The translations under genes were made by a program, and so were the position numbers. From NCBI RefSeq assembly GCF_016894385.1, contig NZ_CP069811.1, forward strand, positions 906,501 through 970,500: a DNA stretch of 64,000 nucleotides, read 5' to 3'. Shown here in pieces: positions 8,845 to 16,229 of the stretch (positions within the stretch are counted from its first letter, which is position 1; every line of letters starts with the position of its first letter). The notes beneath the pieces were generated by a model. The model searched no databases and had not been told where the DNA came from. It saw only the letters and a list, made by a program, of their open reading frames with translations. Source of the DNA: Cupriavidus oxalaticus (lineage in GTDB: Bacteria; Pseudomonadota; Gammaproteobacteria; Burkholderiales; Burkholderiaceae).

Positions 8845-9325
8845 AAGCGTGTGTGGCTCGAATGCGGCGGCAAGTCGCCGCATATCGTCTTCGACGACTG
8901 CCCCGACCTCGACCGCGCTGCGCAGGCGGCAGCCATCGGCATCTTCAACAACCAGGGTGAGATCTGCATCGCCGGCTCGCGGCTCTATGTCCAGCGCGCC
9001 ATCTACGATACGTTTATGGAGAAGCTGGAAGCCCATGCCCAAGCGATGCAGCCCGGCGATCCACTTGATCCTGCCTCCGCCATGGGTGCCATCGTCGACG
9101 CGCGCCAACTCGACCGCGTGATGTCCTACGTGGACGGTGGCCAACGCGAAGGCGTGCGGCTGCGCCTGGGTGGCGAACGCGTCGGCACGGGTCAACTGCT
9201 ATATGGATGGGGATATCACGGTGCCGTTTGGCGGGGTCAAGCAATCCGGGTCGGGGCGGGACAAGTTGCTGCACGCGCTGGACAAGTACAGCGACCTGAA
9301 AACGACGTGGATCGGCCTGGAGTAA
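8845..9325 (+). pseudogene. Aldehyde dehydrogenase remnant (PuuC-like)
   Basis: Two pieces of an aldehyde dehydrogenase in different frames. The first (about 8845-9190) reads KRVWLECGGKSPHIV, then the active-site region NNQGEICIAGSRLYVQ with the catalytic cysteine. The second (about 9190-9325) starts at VNCYMDGDITVPFGG and ends DLKTTWIGLE, the family C-terminus. Roughly the first 250 residues are absent, and about 100 residues between the pieces are lost at a junction near 9190 that also shifts frame. The gene is dead. The wording of the segments is closest to gamma-glutamylaminobutanal dehydrogenases. Confidence 0.8.
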
Positions 9326-9555
9326 GTGCAGGCGCCAGCATTGGGCCGCCGATGCCGGCGGCTTGCCGCCTGAAATGACCATGCGCACGGCAATCTCCAG
9401 TTGCTAAAGTGGACTTGCTCTCAGCGGAAGTTGGACGACAATGAGGTGAGTCGGGCTGCGGTACCAATCATGCATTGGTTCTTGATTCCTGCCATTATCA
9501 GCCCTCGCCGATAACCGCTGAAGCCGTTCAACTCGCAGCTCATGGGAGCACAGGC

Positions 9556-9984
9556 ATGGCCGCAGTCAAACTCGAAGATCTTTCCATTGCTTTCGACTTT
9601 GTTAATTCCGGAGCGCCGATGGAGAACGAGGCGTATGTCTCACTCGATACGGGGAAAATCTATTGGATTTCTGATTTCAACGATGGCTCCGAAGAGGAGA
9701 TCCCAGAGGACCTTGAAACCTCGGACCGGTACCTTGTGATCCCGCACAAGAATGAACTCGGGCTTGGGAAACGTCTTGTCCTCCAGTTTGTCGCACAAGA
9801 GCTGCCTGAGTCCTACGACGAGGTCGATGGGTTCTTCCGCCGGAAAGGGGCTTACGCGCGCTTTAAGGATCTGCTGGAACACAAAGGCATTCTCCAGCGC
9901 TGGTTTGCGTTTGAAGCCGAGTCTGTCGAAATTGCGCTTAAGCAATGGTGTGCCGACAACGGGCTGGAAATTCTGCTGTCGTAG
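9556..9984 (+). CDS. UPF0158 family protein
   Basis: A 142-residue acidic protein with the features of UPF0158: an N-terminal region ending in GKIYWISD, a middle with DRYLVIPHKNELGLG, and a C-terminal half FFRRKGAYARFKDLLEHKG followed by ALKQWCADNGLEI. The family has no known biochemical role. The ATG at 9556 follows GGGAGCACAGG; an earlier in-frame start lacks a site. GC is lower than in neighbouring operons, as in the rest of this accessory patch. Confidence 0.7.
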   Translation: MAAVKLEDLSIAFDFVNSGAPMENEAYVSLDTGKIYWISDFNDGSEEEIPEDLETSDRYLVIPHKNELGLGKRLVLQFVAQELPESYDEVDGFFRRKGAYARFKDLLEHKGILQRWFAFEAESVEIALKQWCADNGLEILLS

Positions 9985-10080
9985 TGCCGGAATTCTTGAC
10001 GGCAATCAGGCGTGCATAGGCGGACCAAGGCAGGTCGGAAAGCCAGCGAAGGATTGGAGAGATTGAGTGACTCCACGCCC

Positions 10081-10323
10081 CTAATGTAGGCTCTCCTTTA
10101 TGGCTTTCCGAGAGCCGGGATTTGACAGATGGATTGAATCGACGATTTTTTGAAGTACCTCATTTTTCCTGGTTGCCACAGGCTTGCCGATACGATTGAC
10201 GATCATGTCAACCGTTATGCCGTAGGTTTTACCTAGAACAATCACTGAGCGGCAAAAGCCGCCGGCAGCGTGAAAGCCTGCAGCATCTTCAATCCCGCAA
10301 CTAGCGTCTCCGGAGATAGTCAC
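10081..10323 (-). CDS. Hypothetical protein, 80 aa, weak
   Basis: A GTG-started frame of 80 residues with no family that I recognise and no ribosome binding site. The C-terminal half (IVNRIGKPVATRKNEVLQK) is mildly basic. The region has low GC and is flanked by a pseudogene and a hairpin-rich stretch, so it could be a gene fragment or chance frame. Confidence 0.25.
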   Translation of the reverse strand: MTISGDASCGIEDAAGFHAAGGFCRSVIVLGKTYGITVDMIVNRIGKPVATRKNEVLQKIVDSIHLSNPGSRKAIKESLH

Positions 10324-10335
10324 CTGACTCTCGCA

Positions 10336-10685
10336 AGGTGAGGGCGGCGGGTCAGACAGCGAGGTTGGAAACGCCGGTCAGAGGTGAGAAACCGGCCCAG
10401 CCTTGCGGCTGCCGCGCTCGACCCGCCATGGAACCAACAGGTTCGCGCGAGTACACAGACGTCGCCCGTTGGACGGACAACGTCTGTTCACCTTGGTTTC
10501 TCGGGGTTTCCAAGCCCGGTCACCGGCAATCCGATGACGCATCCAGTATTTCCCGGATGAGCCATCAAGGCGATAAGAGTTGTCGCATTCCCGTTGGGAA
10601 AGCGAAGCTTGCAGGAAAGCATCTCCCAAGGAAATCGCGGAGTCCTTAAAACGGTGCGAGCGATGGAGGAGGGAAGTACAGCCGC
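10336..10685. other. Hairpin-rich stretch, candidate structured RNA
   Basis: This 350-bp stretch has no convincing gene but many short inverted repeats in one direction: GCCGGT/ACCGGC around 10372-10396; ACAGACGT/ACGTCTGT with inner CCGT/ACGG around 10457-10490; CTTGG/CCAAG around 10493-10516; TCGC-A-TTCCC/GGGAA-A-GCGA around 10582-10604; AAGGA/TCCTT around 10628-10648. The stretch ends at the stop codon of the racemase gene. An ORF-less group II intron remnant is one possibility, but I could not place domain V with confidence. Strand is uncertain. Confidence 0.35.
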
Positions 10686-11378
10686 TTAGCCGAGCGCCAG
10701 CGTCACCGCAGCCTGCGCATGCAGTGCCGTGGTATCGAACACCGGCAACGCCACGTCACCCTGACCGAGCAGCAGCGTGATTTCCGTGCAGCCGAGGATC
10801 ACGCCTTGGGCGCCCTGCGCCGCGAGCGCGGCGACGATGTGCTGGTATTCGGCCCTTGCCTCATCGCGCACGATGCCGTGGCATAACTCTTCATAGATGA
10901 CATCGTGAACCCGCTCGCGGTCGGCCTGCCCAGGCATCACCACGTCGATGCCATGCAGTTCGCGCATCCGACCGCGGTAGAAATCCTGCTCCATCGTGAA
11001 GCGGGTTCCGAGCAAGCCGACGCGCCGGATGCCGGCCAGACGCAACGCGTGCGCCGTCGGGTCGACGATATGGATGAAGGGCACGTTTAGCACTGACTCG
11101 ATCGCCGGCGCCACGCGATGCATGGTGTTGGTACACAGCAGCACAAAGTCCGCGCCACCGGCCTCGACCCGCCGCGCGGCCTGCTGCATGAGCCGGCCAA
11201 GTTCATCCCATTGCTCGGCGTGCTGCAGTGCCTTGATTTCTTCAAAGCAGACGGTGGCCATGAGGCTGCGGGCATTGTGGTGCCCGCCCAGCCGTGCTTT
11301 CATGTCCTGGTTGATAAGCCGGTAGTACTCCGCGGACGACTCCCAGCTCATGCCGCCGATCAGTCCGATGGTCTTCAT
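10686..11378 (-). CDS. Aspartate/glutamate racemase family protein
   Basis: A 230-residue cofactor-independent racemase. The N-terminus MKTIGLIGGMSWESSAEYY is diagnostic of the YgeA/RacX-type aspartate racemase group. The paired catalytic cysteines are C82 (LLCTNTMH) and C197 (ILGCTEI), so both halves of the active site are intact. The ATG at 11378 follows AGGGGAG; a longer frame upstream is unlikely. Members act on aspartate or have broad amino-acid specificity, and the exact substrate is unknown here. It stands alone, facing away from the AAA ATPase gene's 3' end. Confidence 0.85.
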   Translation of the reverse strand: MKTIGLIGGMSWESSAEYYRLINQDMKARLGGHHNARSLMATVCFEEIKALQHAEQWDELGRLMQQAARRVEAGGADFVLLCTNTMHRVAPAIESVLNVPFIHIVDPTAHALRLAGIRRVGLLGTRFTMEQDFYRGRMRELHGIDVVMPGQADRERVHDVIYEELCHGIVRDEARAEYQHIVAALAAQGAQGVILGCTEITLLLGQGDVALPVFDTTALHAQAAVTLALG

Positions 11379-11539
11379 GCTCTGACTCCCCTTGCGCAGC
11401 TGGCCCCTTTGACATTGAGAAAAATAGCAAGGAAGGGCGGTAGCCGACAGGAACAGTTCTGCTGATTTCCACCCGGCCAGTGCCGGCACGAAATGCGATG
11501 AAGGCGAGATATGAAAGGCGGCGGCGATCTCGCTTCCCG

Positions 11540-12703
11540 CTACAGCTTGCCTTCAAGCGACTTGCGCTCCAGCCAGATCTCCTGCACGAATGGGTCCGTC
11601 ACGCCATAGACCCCGTGCCCTTTGCGCATGATCAGGTTCGTCGCCATCATCTCATTCACCACAGGCTGTGCTTCCTCGATGCGGACATCACGTCCCAGGG
11701 CAGCGGAGTATGCCGCGGCGGACTCGGCCGAGAACAAGCCGCGAGCGTCACCATCAGCGCAGGCGATGCGATCGAATATTGCGGTAGCCAATCCACCCAG
11801 CTGTTCGAGCTTCATCAGTTCAAGGTCGGCAGCAGTCGAGCGGAGCGTGTTGGCAATGACCGGCAAGTGTTCGTCCGGATTGCTGCCCGAGGGCAGGTGG
11901 AAATGCAGTTGCCGCAAGGCCTTGATCATCTCTTCCGGCCGGTTGCCCAGTGCGCGGAACGCCTGGACGGCAACGTCCAGCGATGGACGCGCGCTGAATC
12001 CCTCTGCCGACAAGCGCTCCAGCAGATGGGCGATGTAGTCTTCTCCAAGCACGGGGTAGGAGACCGAGGTAGCGCCCGCAAAGGCCTGGTTGCGGCGCGC
12101 AGTCAGTTCGCCAACCAGCGCCCGGTGCGAGCCAGTGCCTACAAAGATGACGTAGCCAGGCGTATTGGGGCGTGGATTGACGGCATCGCGGGCCGCCTTG
12201 AGTGCCAGTAGCATCCGATTGCCCTCGTCGGAGGTGATGGCATGCTGGACCTCGTCCACGATCAGGACTACGTTGGTTTTTGCCTTGTCGACGACTTCGG
12301 CAAGGGCGTGGGCCAGCGTGGCACCGCCGGGCTCGCCAACGCTTTCAAGCTTGAACCCGAACTTGAGGCCAAAGGCGCCAAAGTCGGCACCCGACACGCG
12401 CTTGAGCTGCCTGAGGGCGGCGGAGCCTGGCTGCTCCAGCTCGGCAAGGGTCTTCTTTACCGCGGCAAGGATGAGGGACGCAGGGCTGCGTTGTGTGTCG
12501 CTCCAGAGGTCGACGTAAATGACGATCGCACCCTCGGCCTCCAGGGCAGGGACGAGGTCGTTGATAAGGAACGTCGTTTTTCCGGTGCGTCGTAAACCTG
12601 ACAGGAACAAACCGGACCGTAGCCCTTCGTCCAGTACGCCGGGGTGCAGCAATTGCTGCGACATCTGGCTCGCAAGGGCCGGGCGACGATAGATGTTAGC
12701 CAT
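11540..12703 (-). CDS. AAA-type ATPase with atypical P-loop
   Basis: A 387-residue ATP-binding protein. Walker A is G36-L-R-R-T-G-K42-T-T and Walker B is VVLIVDEVQH with D150 and E151. The C-terminal 130 residues look like a winged-helix domain (AQPVVNEMMATNLIMRKGHG). Such GLRRTGKT ATPases are common as stand-alone accessory genes in proteobacteria, and their roles are not established. The ATG at 12703 begins MANIYRRPA; an earlier ATG lies within the promoter palindromes. Isolated single gene with its own AT-rich promoter; possible defence or regulatory role is speculation. Confidence 0.7.
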   Translation of the reverse strand: MANIYRRPALASQMSQQLLHPGVLDEGLRSGLFLSGLRRTGKTTFLINDLVPALEAEGAIVIYVDLWSDTQRSPASLILAAVKKTLAELEQPGSAALRQLKRVSGADFGAFGLKFGFKLESVGEPGGATLAHALAEVVDKAKTNVVLIVDEVQHAITSDEGNRMLLALKAARDAVNPRPNTPGYVIFVGTGSHRALVGELTARRNQAFAGATSVSYPVLGEDYIAHLLERLSAEGFSARPSLDVAVQAFRALGNRPEEMIKALRQLHFHLPSGSNPDEHLPVIANTLRSTAADLELMKLEQLGGLATAIFDRIACADGDARGLFSAESAAAYSAALGRDVRIEEAQPVVNEMMATNLIMRKGHGVYGVTDPFVQEIWLERKSLEGKL

Positions 12704-12712
12704 GGCGCACTT

Positions 12713-12762
12713 AGTGGGAATTATGGAATTCCAATAATTATAGCCGAGCAATAATTCTCACT
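12713..12762 (-). promoter_or_regulatory. AT-rich promoter with nested palindromes for the ATPase gene
   Basis: Reading the minus strand, TATAAT (12742-12737) is a good -10 box, with TTAGTG sixteen bases upstream. The box sits inside a 12-base inverted repeat with one mismatch (AGTGGGAATTAT at 12713-12724 and ATAATTCTCACT at 12751-12762). A second palindrome, AATTAT-GGAATTCC-A-ATAATT, is nested within it. A repressor bound here would cover the promoter. The regulator is unknown. Confidence 0.5.
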
Positions 12763-12826
12763 AATCCCGTGAGGGTTCAGGGCTTCGTACCCTCGCTAAG
12801 TGACGAAAAGAATTCTTTTTTGCAGT

Positions 12827-13927
12827 TTAGCGTGCCGTTCCTTTTCCAAGACCGGCCACAAAGTCGTCCCCCTCTGGCAACCCTAAGGAGAACCCGACTG
12901 GGAAGTTCACCGCAATCCCGTCTTCTCCTGCTGGGCGTCGCACCACCCCCCGCGCCCGCACGTGCGCATCCTCAAACAATTCACCCGCCCCAAGCACCGG
13001 CGAGAACGGAATATCCAGCGGCCCGAAGAATGCCTCCCACTCGGCCAGGTCACGCGTCCGGAACATCGCCGCAAGCAGGTCATTGACCGCCAGCTTGTGC
13101 CCATAGCGCCCGGCCCGCGTGGCATATCGGGGATCGCGCAGCGCAGGAAATTTCTCGCCAAGCGCCTCGCCCAGGTTGACCCAGAACTTGTTTTCCAGAA
13201 TCCCCATCGCCAGATGCCGCCCGTCGCGCGTCTCGAACAGGTCGTTCTCCGGCATCACCGTCGGCGATTCCTGCGGCGCGGCCTCGTGCCCGCGTGCGGC
13301 CCAGGCGCCGTGGGCGGTCCATGACAGGATGGCGTCGTGGATCGACACGTCCAGATGCTGCCCGCGTCCGTGCTGCCGCGCGCTCATGATGGCGACGGCC
13401 AGCGATAGCGCCGCATAGCCGGAGGCCGCATAGTCCGATACCCGTACGCGCGGACGTGAAACCTTGTCATGCACCTGCACTGGCGTAGCCCAGTAGCCGG
13501 CCAGCGCCAGGTAGTTGAGGTCATGCCCCGCATGGCTGGCGTACGGTCCGGTCTGGCCGAATCCCGACACCGAGCACAGCACGATGGCCGGATTGACGGC
13601 GGCCAATGCCGCATAGTCGAGCCCCAGCCGCTTCATGACGCCGGGGCGGAAACCTTCCACCACAGCATCGGCATTGCGCGCCAGTTCGAGGAAGGCCTCG
13701 CGGCCGGCGTCGGTCTTCAGGTCCAGCGCGATGGACTGCTTGCCGCGATTGAACTGCGCATACGCCGCCGGACCGAGCTGGCGGATGGAGTCGCCGCTGC
13801 CGGGCTGCTCCACCTTGATCACATCGGCGCCGAGTTGCCGCAGCAGGCTGCAGGCGTGCGGGCCGGGCAGCAGCTGGCTGGCGTCGATGATGGTGACGTC
13901 CTTCAGGCAGGACCATTCTGGTTTCAT
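12827..13927 (-). CDS. CaiB/BaiF family, alpha-methylacyl-CoA racemase-like
   Basis: A 366-residue family III CoA-transferase-fold protein. Unlike the other three such genes in the window, it has the residues of the racemase branch: H135-D136 in AGHDLNYLALAG, D165 in VSDYAASG, and E245 in MGILENKFW. In the mycobacterial racemase MCR the catalytic His126 and Asp156 are 30 apart, as here. It therefore probably epimerises a 2-methylacyl-CoA rather than moving CoA. It follows a Bug receptor, acyl-CoA dehydrogenase and ligase in the same direction, consistent with breakdown of a methyl-branched acid. The ATG at 13927 has only a weak ribosome site. Confidence 0.78.
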   Translation of the reverse strand: MKPEWSCLKDVTIIDASQLLPGPHACSLLRQLGADVIKVEQPGSGDSIRQLGPAAYAQFNRGKQSIALDLKTDAGREAFLELARNADAVVEGFRPGVMKRLGLDYAALAAVNPAIVLCSVSGFGQTGPYASHAGHDLNYLALAGYWATPVQVHDKVSRPRVRVSDYAASGYAALSLAVAIMSARQHGRGQHLDVSIHDAILSWTAHGAWAARGHEAAPQESPTVMPENDLFETRDGRHLAMGILENKFWVNLGEALGEKFPALRDPRYATRAGRYGHKLAVNDLLAAMFRTRDLAEWEAFFGPLDIPFSPVLGAGELFEDAHVRARGVVRRPAGEDGIAVNFPVGFSLGLPEGDDFVAGLGKGTAR

Positions 13928-13955
13928 GTGCAATCCCGGTGCAAAAGCAGGGCGC

Positions 13956-14945
13956 TCAGCCCAGGTCGCCGACCATGCCGATCGACTTCATCAGCTCGCC
14001 ATAGCGCGAGTTGTCCGCGGCCACGACCGTGCCGAACTGGGCCGGGGTGGCGCTGCGGCGCAGTTCGCCCGCGTTGGCCTTCAACTGCGCGTCGAACACG
14101 CCGGCATTCTGCAGCGCGGCAACCGCGGCATGCAGCTTCTGCGTCAATTCGGACGGGAAGTTGGCCGGCGCAAACAGCCCGCTCCAGTTATCGATGACAA
14201 AGCCGGGCGGCAGCGCTTCGGCCATGGTCGGCACGTCCGGGAAGAACGGTGAGCGCGCGGCGGCGGTGACGGCCAGCACGCGCACCTGCTGGTTGCGCAC
14301 GTACTGGGTGGCCGTGCCGAGCACCGGCATGCCGAACTGGGTTTGCCCGGTCAGCATGGCGGTGATGATTTCCGGCGCGCCCTTGTACGGAATATGGACG
14401 GCATCGCAGCCGGTCTGGTGCAGCATGGTTTCCACCGCCAGGTGGGCGATGCTGCCCTTGCCGCCGGAGCCGTAGTTGAACTTGCCCGGCGCCTTCTTCA
14501 TGGCGGCGACCAGGTCGGCCGCGGTCTTGTACGGTGAAGAGGCCGGCACGACCAGCGCGGTCGGCCCGCCGGAAAGCGCGGTGATCGGCGTGAAATCGCG
14601 CGCCGGGTCATACGGCATCTTGCGGTACATGTGCACGTTGATCACGTGCGTATTGGCGAGGATGCCCAGCGTGTAGCCGTCGGGCGCGGCACGCCGCAGC
14701 GCATTGGCGCCGATGATGCCGCCGGCGCCGGGCATGTTCTCGACCACCAGCGGCTGGCCGAGCTTCTGGCCCAGCTCCGCCGACAGCGTGCGCGCAGTAC
14801 TGTCCGGCGTGCTGCCGGCGATGAACGGAACGATCAGCCGGATCGGCCGGTTGGGATAGTTGGCAGGGGCCGCGGCGCGGGCGGGCAGCAAGACGCTTCC
14901 CAGTGCGGCGGCGCCAGCGGTAGCGAGCCATTCTCGGCGGTTCAT
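13956..14945 (-). CDS. Bug-family TTT solute receptor
   Basis: A 329-residue periplasmic binding protein of the tripartite tricarboxylate transporter family. It starts MNRREWLATAGAAALGSVLL, a twin-arginine-like or Sec signal, and the mature part opens with YPNRPIRLIVPFIAGSTPD, the Bug signature. Later blocks are VVENMPGAGGIIGANALRRA and FNYGSGGKGSIAH. GGAGACC precedes the ATG. Receptors of this family bind small carboxylates or amides; the ligand is unknown. Inserted between acyl-CoA genes, it probably captures their substrate. Confidence 0.88.
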   Translation of the reverse strand: MNRREWLATAGAAALGSVLLPARAAAPANYPNRPIRLIVPFIAGSTPDSTARTLSAELGQKLGQPLVVENMPGAGGIIGANALRRAAPDGYTLGILANTHVINVHMYRKMPYDPARDFTPITALSGGPTALVVPASSPYKTAADLVAAMKKAPGKFNYGSGGKGSIAHLAVETMLHQTGCDAVHIPYKGAPEIITAMLTGQTQFGMPVLGTATQYVRNQQVRVLAVTAAARSPFFPDVPTMAEALPPGFVIDNWSGLFAPANFPSELTQKLHAAVAALQNAGVFDAQLKANAGELRRSATPAQFGTVVAADNSRYGELMKSIGMVGDLG

Positions 14946-15009
14946 GCTTGGTCTCCGTGATCTTTTTTGTGGTGTCCTGATGCCGGCGGCGACCGTGCCG
15001 CCGGCACGG

Positions 15010-16215
15010 TCATGCCTGTTGCTGTTTCGGCGGCTGCGCCTGCTGCTGCAATGGCTCCAGTATCGCGCGCGCGATGGTGTTGCGCTGGATCTCGCTGGTG
15101 CCGGTGAAGATGCGGAACATGCGCAGCTTGCGGAAGGTCTGCTCGACCGGATGCCCGCGCGTGACGCCGACGTTGCCGTGGATCTGCACCGCCTTGTCGG
15201 CCACTTCGAAGCAGCGTTCCGAGACAAAGAGCTTGCATGCCGCGGCCTTCATGCGCAGGTCCGCACCGGCGTCGGCCAGTGCCGCGGTGTGCGCGATCAT
15301 GCTTTCACAGGCCCACAGCGCCGCGGCCATGTCGGCCAGCATGTGCTGGATCGCCTGGAAGCGCGCGATCGGGCCGCCGAACTGGCGCCGCTTGCCGGCG
15401 TATTCCACCGACGACTCGTAGGCACGCATGGCCAGCCCCAGCATCGACGGGCAGTGCAGCAAGCGGTTCACGTTGATGCGCGACATGCCGAGCTTGAAGC
15501 CGTTGCCCTCGCCGCCAAAGATATTGGCACGCGGCACGCGCACGTTGTCGAAGCGGATATCGCCGTCGATATGCTGGCCCGACATCGGCACGTACTCGTT
15601 GGTCACGGTCACGCCCGGCAGGTTCAGGTCGACCAGCACCGCGCTGATCGCCGGCGGCGTGGCGGTGGCATCCGTCACGCACATGACGATCGCAAAGTCC
15701 GCGAACGGCGCGCCGCTGATGTAGTGCTTGCCGCCGTTGATGACGAGATCGTCGCCGTCGGCGACCGCGGTGGTCTTGATGCTCTGCGCGTCGGAGCCGG
15801 AATGCGTTTCGGTCAGCGCGAAGCAGGTCGATTTCTCGCCGCGGATGACCGGCTCGAAATACTGCTTCAGTTGCGCCGGCGTGGCGTACTTGAGCATGTT
15901 GCCCACGCGCGGCGGACCGCCCAGGTCGCCCAGCACGTGCGCGGCCAGCGTCGAGCCGCTGGCGGCCAGGTCGGCCTTGAGCGCGCATTGCTCCTGGATA
16001 TTGAGCCCCTTGCCGCCGAGCGATTCCGGCAGGCAGGCGGCATAGAAGCCCAGTTCATACGAGCGGCGCCAGACCTTGCGCAGCACTTCGCGCGGCCACG
16101 GGTCTTCGGAGCCGAGGCCCAGTTCCTGCTCCAGCGGGCGCAGCTCTTCGTCGATAAAGCGGCGGATGCCGGCGCGGGTTTCCACCAGCACGGGGTTGGT
16201 CAGGTGATCGAACAT
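15010..16215 (-). CDS. Acyl-CoA dehydrogenase family protein, catalytic base unclear
   Basis: A 401-residue acyl-CoA dehydrogenase fold with FAD/substrate segments CFALTETHSGSDAQSIKTTA (residues 131-150) and RRQFGGPIARFQAIQ (277-290). The usual C-terminal Y/F-E-G-T glutamate is T371 here (RIFTGTSEIQ), and the alternative isovaleryl-type glutamate position is N250. Either another residue serves as base or the reaction differs. AAGGAG precedes the ATG at 16215, fourteen bases after the ligase stop, so the two are translated together. Confidence 0.8.
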   Translation of the reverse strand: MFDHLTNPVLVETRAGIRRFIDEELRPLEQELGLGSEDPWPREVLRKVWRRSYELGFYAACLPESLGGKGLNIQEQCALKADLAASGSTLAAHVLGDLGGPPRVGNMLKYATPAQLKQYFEPVIRGEKSTCFALTETHSGSDAQSIKTTAVADGDDLVINGGKHYISGAPFADFAIVMCVTDATATPPAISAVLVDLNLPGVTVTNEYVPMSGQHIDGDIRFDNVRVPRANIFGGEGNGFKLGMSRINVNRLLHCPSMLGLAMRAYESSVEYAGKRRQFGGPIARFQAIQHMLADMAAALWACESMIAHTAALADAGADLRMKAAACKLFVSERCFEVADKAVQIHGNVGVTRGHPVEQTFRKLRMFRIFTGTSEIQRNTIARAILEPLQQQAQPPKQQQA

Positions 16216-16229
16216 GACAGGCGGGCTCC

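Noticed and set aside
10378..10629. Possible short genes in the hairpin-rich stretch
   Set aside because: Frames on both strands look unlike proteins and lack ribosome sites; the inverted repeats fit RNA structure better.
12806..12820. AAAAGAATTCTTTT followed by Ts, as a terminator
   Set aside because: A perfect palindrome without room for a loop is unlikely to work as a transcript hairpin.
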